Positions 35,800 to 48,020 of a stretch of 64,000 nt of DNA are shown piece by piece. Each line of letters opens with the position of its first letter. Within the stretch, counting starts at the first letter, position 1. The position numbers and the translations under genes were made by a program. The notes under the pieces were generated by a model. The model searched no databases, had not been told where the DNA came from, and worked only from the letters and a program-made list of their open reading frames with translations. Origin of the DNA: Dasypus novemcinctus (taxonomy: Eukaryota; Chordata; Mammalia; Cingulata; Dasypodidae); the NCBI RefSeq assembly GCF_030445035.2, contig NC_080677.1:28965513-29029512 (forward strand). The letters are read 5' to 3'.

Positions 35800-37200
35800 A
35801 ATTAACATTGTCCTGGAAATACAAGCCAAAACAAGTAAATGAAATTCAAGATATAAAAATTGGGAAGTCGGGCTAAAATTATCACTATTTGCACATGATG
35901 TGAATTATATACTTGGAAAATTAAAGACAATAAAAAGCTATCACCAAAAAAATTTCAAGGAGATGTTCAAATATTACTAATATAAGAAATTAAAGGACAT
36001 TACACAAACAACAATCCATTAGAAGAACAATAAGAAGGATAAAGTACCTAGGAATAACTAATCAAGACATGTATAATGTTATATATAAAGAAACTTTAAA
36101 ACACACTGAAGGAGATAAAAGAAGACTTTAACAAACGTGAAGGTAAACCACGTTCTTGGGCAGGAAGTCCTAATATCAAAGATGCCAATTTCCCAAACGT
36201 AATCTGTAAATGTAAAGTGATCTTTATTAAAATACCAACAGAATTTTTATTTTAAAAGTAGACAATTTAGCTTTAAAGCTCAGAGAAAATAATCAAGCAT
36301 GACTAACCAGAAATGCATATAAAAAGAATAAAACTAAGGGAAGAAGAGAGAGCCTAGCTATCAAAACATAGTATAAGGCTACATTAATTAAAACAGTAGG
36401 ACACTGGATCAGGACTAACTGATCAAGATCAACGGAAAAGAAAAAGAAGTCCAGAAATAGACCCAAACACATATGAGAATTTGGTGTTTATAGGACAGCA
36501 TTTCAAATAATGAGAACATATGAAAAAATTTTGTTCTCATGAAAATAAAAAAGAAAATTACATTAAAATACCTTTTTTATTTGTAAGATTTGCAAAAATC
36601 AAAGTGATAATGCATTTTTCTGGCACTCTCATAAACTGTAGATGGGAATTAAAATGGGTAGAGGATCTTTGAACAGCAATCTGGCAAATACATTTTCAAA
36701 AATTTATATATATATATATATATATATCCCTGACCAAGCAAGGCTACTTTAAGACATTCATCCTACAGATATACACACAAAATACCACGAACAACTTAAA
36801 TGTCCATCAACAGGGACTGATTAATAAGTTATGGTTCATCTACCTATGAAATATACGGTAAATGTAAAGAAGAATGAAGCAGCTCATTTGGAATAGTTAA
36901 TATACATCATGAAAAAAATGCAAGGTTCAGAACTGTGTACAGCATTCTATCACTGTGTAAAGAGTATCTGTAAGAAAAATATATGTATTTGCTTGCATAA
37001 GCATTAAATTATCTTGGAAGGATTCACAAGAAACTGGTAGTACTGGCTACCATGGAAAGGGTGACTGAAGGATTAAGGTGAATGTGAGATTTTTCACTGA
37101 ACATTGTACCTCTGCTTTTTTGATCTAATGTAATATATTTTGTAAACGTATTAGCAATTCAAAAAGAAAAAGAAAATTAATTAAAAGAGAAGAAAGGGAT
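35800..37200 (+). mobile_element. Old L1, ORF2 C-terminal half and 3' end
   Basis: 'actatttgcacatgatgtga' near 35884 is the decayed RT active-site region (FADD became FAHD-like). 'gtacctaggaataactaatc', 'aaatagacccaaacacatat' near 36456, and 'taaatgtccatcaacaggga' near 36798 follow in ORF2 order. A (TA)n at 36706-36727 interrupts it. Confidence 0.85.
36706..36727. repeat. (TA)n microsatellite
   Basis: About eleven TA units within the L1 3' end. Confidence 0.95.
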
Positions 37201-37239
37201 GAGCAAAGATAGCAGACATATGCAAATAAAAATAAATCA

Positions 37240-37660
37240 TTGTTAGAAGACAACTGTCCATGAGTGTCTCATGTTTCTGCATGTATTGCAAGCAGCCTGC
37301 CCTTGTTCAGGACTCTCTTTCAAAGGATATTAGTTTACATAGTGAACAGCCTTAGAAGACAGTGTCCCCTCCAGAGCAAAGGGGAAAGACATGCTTACTT
37401 TCCATGATAAAAGATTCAGGTTTCCTAATCCAAAGGTACCTCTTCTGTAACACAACTCATTGAGTGTGCAAGTATCACATGGCCCTCTTCACATTACTGT
37501 GTGAACTGGGAGTTGAAATTGGTAGTAGAAAATGCTGGCACTCTGGCTATTGCTATGCGTAATAAGGTCCTTTGTCTCAGACCCAGGAGTCTTATGTCTT
37601 CTGCCACAATCCATGAACTGTGGCAGGCTGACTTGTTAAGAGTACACACAGGGTAAAATC
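37240..37660 (+). mobile_element. Possible solo LTR of an ERVL-type element
   Basis: Starts 'tgttagaagaca', has a polyadenylation-like 'taataaggtc' near 37560 followed by 'ctttgtctcagacccaggag', an ending typical of LTR R/U5 regions. No matching second LTR, internal region or target duplication was seen. Confidence 0.35.
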
Positions 37661-38859
37661 TCAAGACGCTTCACAGTTTTTGATAAGCATAAATCTAAGT
37701 AGTATTAAGTAAAGCAGAATATGAGCTTAACACCTAATGGGACAGAGGAGTATATGTAATAACACAAAAAAAAGTCAACCTGACAAAGAAAAATAAATCA
37801 TAAATATTTATGCAAATAACACAGCCGTAAAATATGTAAAGCCAAAAAACAAAAATGGCTACAAGGCAATTATCACCAAAAGCAATTTAAGAGACTTTAA
37901 ACATGAGGGGAAAAAATTGATAAAACCACAGTTCCAGTGGTGATATTTTAATAGCATAAGCAAAGATTCAGAGTATTTCAATAACAAAATAAAACTCAAT
38001 TTTCTGGCAGAAGGTATATAAATATGTATGGAAAAAATAAATTTTTTCACTCTACAGAAAACATGCAATCTTCTCTTACAGTTGTGAACTATTAACAGAA
38101 CTCAATGCATATTGGCTTCAAAGCAAACATTAATAAATTTCAAAAACTTAAGATATGGGCACTATTCGCTACTATCTAAAATAAAGATCAAAATAACTTT
38201 CCATTATGCATTCCTCTCACCTTCCAAAATTTATCTGTGAAATTAAGAAGCATGTTTTTCTATATAACCCCTAAATTGAAACAAGAAGTTATCTAGAAAT
38301 TAAAATTTCATATTAAAACCTAGGCATAGGTAAAGCTATCACAAGAGAAATATTTATATTCCTAAAATGCTTTTATTATTAAAATTGAAGCTCAAAAAGA
38401 AATAAACTAAGGAACCAACTTTAAAGTGACTCCTCTGATGATAATCAAATAATACCCTTTTCGCTAGCGTTAAGGTACAAAAGAACCAAAACAAAAATAT
38501 ACACAGCATTAGAATGAAAAAGGTCTTATTACCAAAGAAATTGAAAATGGTAATAAAATTACAAGAAAATGTTACATGCAATGTTATGGCTAATTAAGAA
38601 ATTTAGAGGAAAAAGATTATTTTCTAACAAAATACAAATTTCTAAAATTGACTCAGGAAGTAGTAGAAATGATTAAGCAAGACTGTCAAAGACCCACTCC
38701 TTTTAAGAGTAGATCATTTTATAGCTGCATTCTTTATGACATGAAAAGAATAAGTACTTCTAGGGTTATTCAAATTAATCCAGAGCAGAGAAAAGATGGA
38801 AAGTTTTCCAATTCATTTTACTAGCAATATTTTTTAAAAGTAATGCCCCTTGATCAGTT

Positions 38860-39490
38860 AAGTTCAGTAACATTAGAAATCAACATATCAGAACATTAAA
38901 AAATTTATCAACATAATTTATCAACAAAGAAAAATAAGGAAAACATTTAATAAAATTAAGCTGCTTTTTTACTTTAAGTAAAAGAGAAAGAGAAAAAAAT
39001 ATCATATATATAATAAAGGGGATTTACCACAACTCAAAGTAAGCATCTATTAAACAGTGAAACACTGAAGACAGGAACAAGACTGGCATGGGCTTGGAAC
39101 CACTATTACTCTACACTGTTTTTAAACCTCAAAGTAACTCTGGAGGACAAAAAAACAAACATATACATAAATACTTGAAAAACATTATCTTCATTTGCAA
39201 ACAACAGTTATATAACTAGAAAATCCAAGACTCACCTAAAACCAACGGCTTCTCTTTATACTATATGAGCAAAAGCAGTTTGAAGTTAAAATGGAAAAAA
39301 CAAATACCCTACACACACAGCAGTAACAAAACTATAAAACACTTAGAAAAGAACTTAGCAAATTTAACACTAAAAATAAAGATTCTCCATAAATCCAAAA
39401 AAATGCAGAGCCAAACCACATTCCTTGATAAGAGGACTGAAAGTCTAAAAAACAATATTGAACAAAAAATTGAGTATACATCTTAATGAT
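38860..39490 (+). mobile_element. Old L1 ORF2 fragment (RT region)
   Basis: 'gaaacactgaagacaggaac' near 39059 and 'aagactggcatgggcttgga' correspond to the ORF2 RT segment just before the active site. Later 'aactagaaaatccaagactc' near 39214 fits the following segment. Decayed. Confidence 0.65.
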
Positions 39491-40084
39491 TTTCTCACTG
39501 GCCTATGTTTCCTTTCTACTCAAGAATGAATGAATGATTTAATAAAGGGCAAATCATGTCAAGTACAGCTGAGTCTTTATATTAATGGATAATAAACTAT
39601 ATTGACTCATTATATACTCTACATATTATAATAAACAAACTATCTGAAATTAGAAAGTATGACATCATAATACAAGTCCTCACTATAAAAATTCCACTAT
39701 ATAAAACTTAATACAGTTATCTCATATTTTTCCTCTAAAACCTGGGTAAAAGAAAATTACAAATCTTATGCTGCTGGCGCTTACAATAGCAACTTTAATT
39801 CCCCTAAATCCCTTACCATCCACTATTGTATTACTGACAATAAAATAAGATCATGCATATACCACAGAATGTTTTGGTGATACATAAAATCAGAGGCACA
39901 TATGGCACATTAGAAAATTTGGGGGTAAAGGGATTCTTTTATATTCCAATAAACGGGATTATTATAGTTTTAAAAGAAGACTTCAAAGAAATGTCTGCTT
40001 TGTCTCCTAGGGTTAGTCCTTTGGTTAAGTTTTCATTTTTCTTAGTAATTTATTTATTCAATCATTGATATTAGTATGAACTCA

Positions 40085-40330
40085 GATAAATTTATTTTAT
40101 ACTTTAGGCCATATCCGATACCATGAGATATTAATTTTGTTGCTCATATGGTTCTAACTTTGGTCATTGGGAGTTCTTCCAAATTGGCCTGGGTCTCCCT
40201 TTGACTTACCCTCTTCCTATTGTTGTCTGGGCACTTCCTTACTTTCTGAACACTACAAGATGCCCCAGGCTCATCTTGATTTTCCCTGCCCCAATCCTAG
40301 ACTCAGTCTACTTTCTTTTAACTGAAGGAT
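40085..40330. mobile_element. Old interspersed repeat, class uncertain
   Basis: 'ggtcattgggagttcttcca' near 40162 and 'ccaggctcatcttgattttc' near 40266 recur widely in mammalian genomes as I remember them, but I cannot assign the family. Confidence 0.35.
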
Positions 40331-40555
40331 GGTATTAGGAAACCAAGATATGGGTGTTGGTGTCGAAGATTTTTTAGTTATATTTAGAAGGCAAATGAAG
40401 GAAATTATCTAGAATACTTTTCTCAATTAATTCTTTTATTATAATATTACCTTAGATATACTATAAAAAGTTAACTATTTTATTTTTTATTTTTGTATTT
40501 TGTTTTAATTTTTTTATATTTTTTGGCTTTGTTTTTGGAGAGGTTTTGGATTGCA

Positions 40556-42113
40556 GAAGGGTCATAACTGTGGCAGGGGAGGAACAATGTGTAAGGTGTT
40601 GTTGATGATAGGGGGATGTGTTAGGAGGGGTGCACCTGGGGTATGCCTCTACAGCATATGAATATGTTCAAGTGGGTGGAGACTCACATAATAACCAAAG
40701 AATACTGAAATCCCATCCTGGGAAGTCCTACTACATTCTCCAAAAGAGCAGCAAGAATCCACCAAGTACACGGGCAGGGTCTAGTAAAGGAGGACAGATC
40801 ATTGGCCCTTGATATTGATGGTTCTACTTATGAACCTTTTCCTGTGAAACTGAAATTTAGCCTAGTATTATATATTACCTAAGAATTATGTCCTGAAAGT
40901 CTCCTTCTTGCTCAAAAGTGGCCTCTCTCTTAAGCCAAACTCAGAATATAAATGCACTACCTTCCCCCCTGGCATGGGACATGACTCCAAGGGATGAGCC
41001 TCCCTGGAACCAAGGGATTATTACCAAGCACCAAATAACAATGCATCTGGAAAAAGACATTAAATATAAATGAATTTTTATGGCTAAGAGATTTCAAAGT
41101 GAGTCATGAGGTCATTCCAGAGGTTACGCTTATGCGTGTCTCAGCAGATCTCACTGACTGCCACAGTAAACAATGCCTAAAACAGCAGGGCTCCTGAGGG
41201 CCCTCTGAGACATCGAGACACTACAGGGAAGGCAGACAATCTCAGGAATTTGGCACTCTGTCAGTGGACCTTACTTTGGAATATATGCTCCCCAATGTAA
41301 TACAATTAGACTCATTTATAATTTCCCTACATATGGCTCTTCTGCCCCTTTTATGTAAACCTATAATTAGCACTATACTAGGTAAACATATGTCCCAGAG
41401 ATTTTATTCTTTGATCTGTTCATATGCCAGTTGAGCCCTGAATCTCAGCAGAGTTGCAACACTTACTCTCTACTTCATCAGATTCGCCCAGGACAACTAA
41501 CAAAAGGATAATGATGACAATGCCCATCACAAAAAAAGACAGTATCTACAACTGCAAGAAAGCCAGTTCCATCCATCTGCCCTGTGGGATCTAAGTCCCC
41601 TCTCAATCAGAAACAGAATGGGCATCACAATCCCAAATCTTCAAGATTGAGGAACGAACAAACAAAAGGAGGTAATGCAACTTTGGACTAAAGGAGACTT
41701 ATTATTATTCTAGCAATGGAAGAACTTGTATCACTGATATAAAGGCAATGGTCACCAAAGGTTCTGAGGGGAGAGAGAGAAAGAACAGGTGTAGCACGGG
41801 CTATTTTGGGGACATTGGAAATGTCCTGCATGACATTCTAATGATGGATAGAGACCTTTATACATTTCGTCAAATCTATGAAATTGTGTGGTACAAAATG
41901 TAAACTATAATGTAAACTATAGTCCATGGTTAGTAGCAATGCCTCAAAATGTGTTCATCAACTATAACAAATGTACCACACTAATGAAAGATGTTGTTAA
42001 TGGGGGAAAGTGTGGGAGGTGAAGGGGGTAGGTATATGGGAATCCTCTATGTTTTTTGTGTAACATTTATGTAATCTAAATCTTCTTTAAAAATGAAAAA
42101 TAAATAAAAAATA
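40556..42113 (+). mobile_element. L1 3'UTR, 5'-truncated insertion
   Basis: About 1.5 kb aligns in order with the 3'UTR of the L1 at 55880-57830: shared blocks such as 'gggggatgtgt' near 40610, 'gaaatttagcctagtatta' near 40851, 'ggcatgggacatgactcc' near 40971, 'tttcaaagtgagtcatgagg' near 41093 and 'aatgtaccacactaatgaaa' near 41971. Ends with 'gtaatctaaatcttctttaa' and an A-rich tail. No ORF2 part is present. Confidence 0.8.
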
Positions 42114-42281
42114 TTGGGGGAAAAAAGAGTAAATACAATTTCCCAAAAAGGTCACTTTGTGTTAATATTGCTTTCCCTGTAGCCAAACTCCATAAGTCTC
42201 CGTAAGTCACCTCTGAGGCAAAGCCAGGTCAATGTTAAGGATTATCAAGGCAATGAGGACTTAAAGGGGAGAGAAACACAT

Positions 42282-42347
42282 TTTCAGAACAATTTCAGAT
42301 TTGTTAACATGCAGTTTCAGAACAATTTTAGATTTGTTAACATGTTA
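42282..42347. repeat. Short tandem duplication, 33-bp unit
   Basis: Two copies (42282-42314, 42315-42347) beginning 'tttcagaacaattt' and containing 'agatttgttaacatg'; one clear C/T difference. Confidence 0.85.
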
Positions 42348-42409
42348 GATAATATAGCACCTACTATATGTTTTTACTCTTGAAAGCTGAAAGTAGTATT
42401 TCTTAGTAA

Positions 42410-42595
42410 TAACAATAGCTATTGTTTACTTAGCACTCACAACTTGTGAAGAACTATGTATGCATGATTTCTCATTTGGTTCTCAATGAGATAGGTACCA
42501 TTTCTACAAGAGAGAAAACTAAAACCAATATTTCACAGGTAGCAAATCATAGAACAGAAACTTGAATTCAGCAATCTGAATTCTTTAACCGTTTT
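42410..42595 (-). mobile_element. MIR SINE
   Basis: 'attgtttacttagcactcac' near 42422, 'ttctcaatgagataggtacc' near 42480 and 'cttgaattcagcaatctgaa' near 42561 match reverse-complement MIR. Confidence 0.7.
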
Positions 42596-42889
42596 TACTT
42601 TACAACATTTAAAAATTCACATTAGTGCCACTTTGAGGCAGCTGTTAGTAGAAGGGCAGTGAATTCTGTGCCATATAAAACTGGCTGGAAATTTTGGTAA
42701 TAAGATGAGACTATGAATTATAGACTATAGGAAAATTTCTTATATGACCATTTCCTACCCATTATGTTTACAAGGTAAAAATAATGCTAAATTTCAAATT
42801 ACTTCACAAACTAATAAGCATTTTAGAAATGTTAACAAAAGTGGAACCAATTAAACTATTATTTGGGGGTTACTTTTAACATTTTTCTC

Positions 42890-43560
42890 TTTTTTGTTTG
42901 GTTTTTGTTTTATGATGTCTCTAGATCTGGATTTTTATTTATGCTGTTCTGGATCGGTGTGCTCCTTTGATCTGATAATTCCTGTCTTTCAGCAATTCTA
43001 GAAAGTTCTCTGCCATTTTCCTTCAAACATTAATTACCTCTACCCACTTCTCTCTTCTTTTGTTGAAATCATCATATGCATGGTGGATATTCTCATTCCA
43101 GGCTCCAAGTTCTGTACCTCACTTCCGTATTTTCCATCATTCTATTTCTCTGCACAGATCCATCTAATTCTTCCTGCAACTCTATATAATCTGCTGCTTA
43201 ACTTATTCATTCTGATTTTATTTTCAATGATTAATGTTTAAGACTTCAATTTGAACCTTTCTTCAACTTTGCACGTTCATTTTCAGTGTCTTATTTTTCC
43301 CTTGATTTCTATTCATGCTTTCATAATTTTAATGATTTGGAAATAGTCATTTTTAAAGGTTTTAGGGAGGTATAATTCTAATTGCATCTGCTGACTGTCT
43401 TTGTACATTTGTAATTTTTGATCATGACAGACACTGCATTTTTCTACAGGAATCCTATGTGGGTTTTTAAAAACAGTTTTGCTTTTGTTTATATCAAACT
43501 GCCCAGGGATATCACCTGCTTTGAAGCTTAAAGATCTGATACTTTCTACTGCCTTTAATT
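42890..43560 (-). mobile_element. Possible old L1 5' fragment, antisense
   Basis: T-rich plus strand with 'attcttcctgcaactctata' near 43169 and 'ttttcagtgtcttatttttc' near 43281, resembling the reverse complement of an L1M 5' region. Tentative. Confidence 0.35.
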
Positions 43561-44940
43561 CCACTGCATGGCATGACAGTTCATTTGCAGTATAAAATAT
43601 AACTTTTTATTTCAATGCTGCCCCATTAGGCAATCTTTATGAAGTCACTTAAAACTATAATTAGGGATCTACATCTAAGTTAAAACTCAACCAGAGAAAC
43701 CACCAATGCAAATAAATGAACAGAGACATCAAATCAATAACAGAAACCCTCGATAGAAGATAAAGTTCACACATGCTTAGGGATTGATAAATATCTTAAC
43801 TGATCTCCTTGGTGGTTGGCAAGTTCCTTTTTTTAAACCTCAATTATAACATACATGCAAATTTCAAAGGTATCCTGAACTCAAAAAGATAAAAATGTTA
43901 AGAAGAAAAGTACTGAAAACTAGACAATGTAGTATATAAGGCAAAAAAGCTTAAAATTTAAAATAAGAACTACAGCCATTTGGCAGACCAGACAATACCT
44001 ACTAGGAGAAAAAAAGTATGTTCTTTCCTGCAAATACACTACATGTGAAGCCACATCACTGAAATGCTCTGTGTGCACTTTGGAACCTAGACTCTGATTG
44101 TCTGACACCGTCATATCTGCAACATCTGGGTGAACGTGGCAAAATACATTCTCCTATGGACAGTGATGATGTTGGGATCCTTTTCCCTCATTTTCACTGC
44201 AGAACAAGTCCCCTTTTGATTAGCTTTCTTCAAATATGTTTAACTGAGTAATAGTCACAACTTGCTCTGGCCATACAGTCTTCTTTCAGATGATTTTGAC
44301 TAGCTTTGCTTTGACCCACTACCTAAATTTACAGTTGAACTCTCAAAAGAAAACCTTATTGGAAATTGCAGCTCCTTCAAGTACACATGCATACATACAG
44401 AACTAACTACAAATAAAACAAATATTTCTTAAATGTAAACCTGACTTCCCTCAATCACAGAAGTTAAATAAAAACTAAACTTTATATAATACAAAATATA
44501 GAGTTTAAAGACTGATAAAATGAAGACTAAGAATGTTCTAACAATATTTAATTCTTTGTGTGTGCATTCTGAAGTATTTTGGAAGGTGAAGAAATGAAGA
44601 GAGATCCTGTACTTAAAAAATTTGTAATTGGTTCACAGGCTACAAAACAAATTACTAGATCCATAAACAAAGAAATACATGCAAGTGGGGAAGAGTACAT
44701 AAAAGAGGTAGTCCTTGACTTAAGAGCAATCTATATAAGTGAACACTCACTGTGGCATTCTAAATTTTTTCTATCCTGCCAAAATACCACCTGCAATAGA
44801 TAATTCTACCTACATCATCCAGAATCCATCTGTCATGACTGTCATGGACCTCCAAACTGAACCTCTTCTTAGTCCTAAGAGCTGCCATCTTGTCAATCAC
44901 TTTTCTTTTTCAGGCATCAGAGGTTTAAAATTTAAAGATA

Positions 44941-45265
44941 GGGAAGCTGCTGTGGCTCAATCAGCTGGGCTTCCGTCTTCCATATGGGAGGCCCTGGGTT
45001 CGTGTCCCGGGGCCTCCTTGTGAAGGCAGGCTCGCCTGCACGCCGTGGAGAGCTAACTCAAAAAGGTGATGCAACGAAAAAGGGAGACAAGTAAAAAAAA
45101 CACAGAAGAGCACACAGCAAATGGACACAGAGAGCAAAACAACAAGTAAGCAGCAAGGGGGGAGGGAAATAAATAAATAAATAAACACAGACACACAGAA
45201 GAACGCACAGCAAATGGACACAGAAAGCAGACAGCAAGCAAAAAAAAAAAAACCTTTGGGAGGGG
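44941..45265 (+). mobile_element. DAS-type SINE variant with duplicated tail, target-site duplication
   Basis: Head 'gctgtggctcaatcagctgg', B box 'gggttcgtgtcccgg' near 44997. The module 'acacagcaaatggacacaga' occurs twice (near 45114 and 45207), so the 3' half is duplicated. Flanked by 'atttaaagata' (44930-44940, 45266-45276). Confidence 0.9.
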
Positions 45266-45759
45266 ATTTAAAGATATGTATTTTAAAGACACTTGTATGA
45301 ATGTTTACAGTTAAATTAACATACTTAAATTTTAAAATTTCTGATCTAGCTACTTCAAGACATCTAGTACTTTAAGACATTATAACCTTACTTTTTGCAT
45401 GAACTTAATTAATTTATGAACTGGAATACTGTCAAACATTAAAAAGCCTGAATCCTTGGTTAAAAGCATCCCCAAGGAGAAAGTTACATATTGGTTCTTT
45501 AAGATACCAAAAAAGTGATCTAGTATACACGTTTAATGTCTTGAGCATGATTAAATCAGGATATAAAAAGTTGTCAAATAATGAATATCATAACACATAA
45601 AATGACTGTAATCTTATTCTATTACACAAAAAGTAAATGTACAAAATACTAAGATTGTGTGCAAACATATCATATGGTCAAAGGCAATACATTGAGCTTC
45701 TTAAATTCAAAGCCAGAGGTATTTATTTTAAAGACACTTGTATTAATTATAAATATTTA

Positions 45760-45972
45760 GGAAGGGGAGATGTGGCTCAAGCAGTTGAGCACCCACATCC
45801 CACATGGGAGGTTCTGGGTTTGGTTCCCAGTACCTCCTGAAAAAACAAAGAAACAAACAAACAACAAGCAAAACAAACAATAAAACCAACTCAAGGAAGC
45901 CAATGTGACTCAGTGGTTGAGCACCAGCTTCTTACATACAAGGTCCCGGGTTCAATCCCCCACCCCTCACAC
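45760..45972 (+). mobile_element. Dimeric DAS-type SINE
   Basis: Monomers start at 45760 ('gagatgtggctcaagcag') and about 45895 ('gaagccaatgtgactcagtg'), each with a B-box-like 'ggttc' motif. The linker is rich in 'aaacaaac'. Confidence 0.9.
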
Positions 45973-45974
45973 CT

Positions 45975-46065
45975 AAATATATATATATATACACACACAC
46001 ACATATATATACATATACACATACACATACACATATCATGCACATACATATGTATATATATCTAT
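45975..46065. repeat. Compound TA/CA microsatellite
   Basis: (TA)n followed by (CA)n and interrupted 'acatatac' units, seeded at the 3' end of the preceding SINE. Probably length-polymorphic. Confidence 0.95.
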
Positions 46066-46544
46066 TTATGGAGGCTAATGATAAAATAATGGAGCAAGTG
46101 TGACAGAAAGGTCCAAACACTTTTACCTCCAAAGTCTGAGCCTGAATGAGAACACTCTTATTTCTTGAGTAAAATTCAAGGAGATATGTAGTCAATTCAA
46201 CTTTATAATGCAAATGGATTTGAATATAGGACGCATTTACTATTCAAAGGTAATCACTAAAAGGCACTTTCAGATATCCATTGGCAAATGAATGGAAAAG
46301 AATGCTCTACTGCTATCACTGTAATAGTGAAGCACTACCTTATAGAGAGGGACACCTGAAATCAATTTGCAAAAAAGCTACCAATGCAATATGTTCATTT
46401 CAATGTTAAATTATACCCCTTCAAACATTTTTGGAAACTGAGGAGAAATCTCAGACTAAGTTAACAAAGTGCTACATTTACTGAGGTTTTCATGCATTAC
46501 CTTTAGTTAATAAAGTTTAGCTCAGAGAAATCCATGACTATCAG

Positions 46545-46650
46545 TAGGCTGTAACTTTCATCTCTGTTGTATCATTACTATATCCCTAGTTCCTAACACA
46601 ATTATCAGGTACATAGTAAGTGCTCAAAAGATATATGTTGAATGAAGCAG
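46545..46650 (+). mobile_element. L2 LINE 3' end
   Basis: 'tatccctagttcctaacaca' near 46580, 'ggtacatagtaagtgctcaa' near 46608, then 'tgttgaatgaa': the classic L2 3' terminus. Confidence 0.75.
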
Positions 46651-47221
46651 AAATTTTCAATTGGCTTCATTGTTTTCTGACACTCTACTCATTCTATTTC
46701 AAATCAAATTTTACAGCTTTCATTTTCCTTTATTTTATCCTATTTACTTAAAATCAGGAGAGAACAATTTCTATTTTTTTAAATCTATTCCAAAGGATGC
46801 TGTGAGTTCACTGAAAACCTATCCAAGACTCTTGATCATAAGTAAAGAATGGCACAAACCAGGAGCGTCAGACCTGACTAAAATACCTGTTAGTTCCAGG
46901 GTTCATGAATTAACTTTTATTTGTCTATGGGAAGGAAGGTGGAGACAGATATGCAAAGCAGGGACGGATTTTGGTCTATTTTCATGCCTTTCTTTTTTCC
47001 CTTATCCCTTTATTTACTATATTTATTAAATAAACTTTTATTTTCCCTACTCTTAAATATGTATCTTTCATTTACTATATAATCTTAAACAAAAAGGTAA
47101 CAAGTTACTATTTCAACCAAGCCTGTATACATTTAAAAATAGCCACTACAAACATTATTTTTTACTCAGTCCTGACCTAATGAAAAATAAAAAAATATAT
47201 GTAAAAAAGATTTCATTTCAG

Positions 47222-47798
47222 TGCAGCAGTTCTCAAAGTGTGTCTGGTAAGAATCTATGGCATATGGGAAGGATGGATGTAGGGTGTTTGAGACCCTTTT
47301 AGTATTTCAAGGTAAAAATTACTTTTATAATAATATCAAGACATTATTTGCCTTTTTCATTCTCATTCTTCCCAAGGTATAGCAGTTTTCCAAAGGACGC
47401 CTGATATATCATACCACAAAAGGCTGATACAGAAGCATATATTAGAATACTTTGCCAGTGATTAAGCAAAAAAAAAAGTTTACAAAAATATCAAACAATA
47501 TCACTCTTTTCACTACATTTTTAAATTTGAATATTGTAGGACTATAGAAATACTTAGATATTCAATTCCTAGATATTCTAAGTTAGCATGCTTTTTTCAT
47601 TAAAAAATTTTGTCAACATATAATCCTAGACATTCTAACTTAGAATATGTTTTATTCATTTAAAAAATTTTCTGCTTTAATTTCCAATATGGTAAATATC
47701 AATAGGTATAAAACACATAAAAGTTCTTTGAAGCCCTATATAATTTTTAAGAGTGTAAAAAGGTTCTGGGACCAAAAAGTTTAAGAAGCACTGCTTTA
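47222..47798. mobile_element. hAT-type DNA transposon, both ends visible
   Basis: Left end 'cagcagttctcaaagtgtg' and right end '...gtttaagaagcactg' (reverse complement 'cagtgcttcttaaac') are imperfect inverted terminal repeats of the hAT-Charlie kind, 575 bases apart. No clear 8-base target duplication remains. It lies just 3' (transcriptionally) of exon 2. Confidence 0.65.
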
Positions 47799-47924
47799 AT
47801 ATAACAGTAAAGGTAGAAAAAAAATAAGGCTATTGCCTGACCTTTAAATTTTACTTGAAACATGACATTCATAAAATGTAGGGTAACTCTAATTTAAAAT
47901 ATTATTTTAAAGCACTAAACTTAC

Positions 47925-48020
47925 CATTATAGGTTATTCTTGGCTTTGTTAAACACATCACAAGATGCAAGTCCATTTCATCTGAGGGTACAAATTTTGA
48001 GCATACAGGGCACTTAAATC
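47925..48020 (-). CDS. ZNRF2: ZNRF2 exon 2: C2HC zinc finger
   Basis: 96-base internal exon. A T-rich tract and AG (48022-48021) precede it and the donor GTAAGT follows at 47924. The first two bases finish a Gly codon from exon 1; the frame reads FKCPVCSKFVPSDEMD, then LHLVMCLTKPRITYN, and the last base starts the Glu completed by exon 3. Zinc ligands follow C-x2-C-x11-H-x3-C. In the family this finger sits just ahead of the RING, and the pair gives the ZNRF name. ZNRF2 is reported to act at endosomal and plasma membranes on targets including the Na+/K+-ATPase and the v-ATPase/mTORC1 axis. The frame is intact. Confidence 0.96.

Larger units (their letters stand above)
27480..47924 (-). other. 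ZNRF2: ZNRF2 intron 2
   Basis: 20445 bases from the donor at 47924-47923 (GTAAGT) to the acceptor AG at 27481-27480. It holds the tandem duplication, SINEs, L1s, MIRs and LTRs listed separately. In these sub-stretches I see nothing recognisable: 27540-28290, 28780-29490, 30010-30660, 31570-32050, 33010-34070, 37665-38855, 39490-40080, 43565-44925 and 46070-46540. No additional exon was found. Confidence 0.9.

Noticed and set aside
44941..45260. CRISPR-like or satellite array from repeated 'acacagcaaatggacacaga' modules
   Set aside because: Only two module copies within a SINE; no regular spacers, and the genome is a mammal's.
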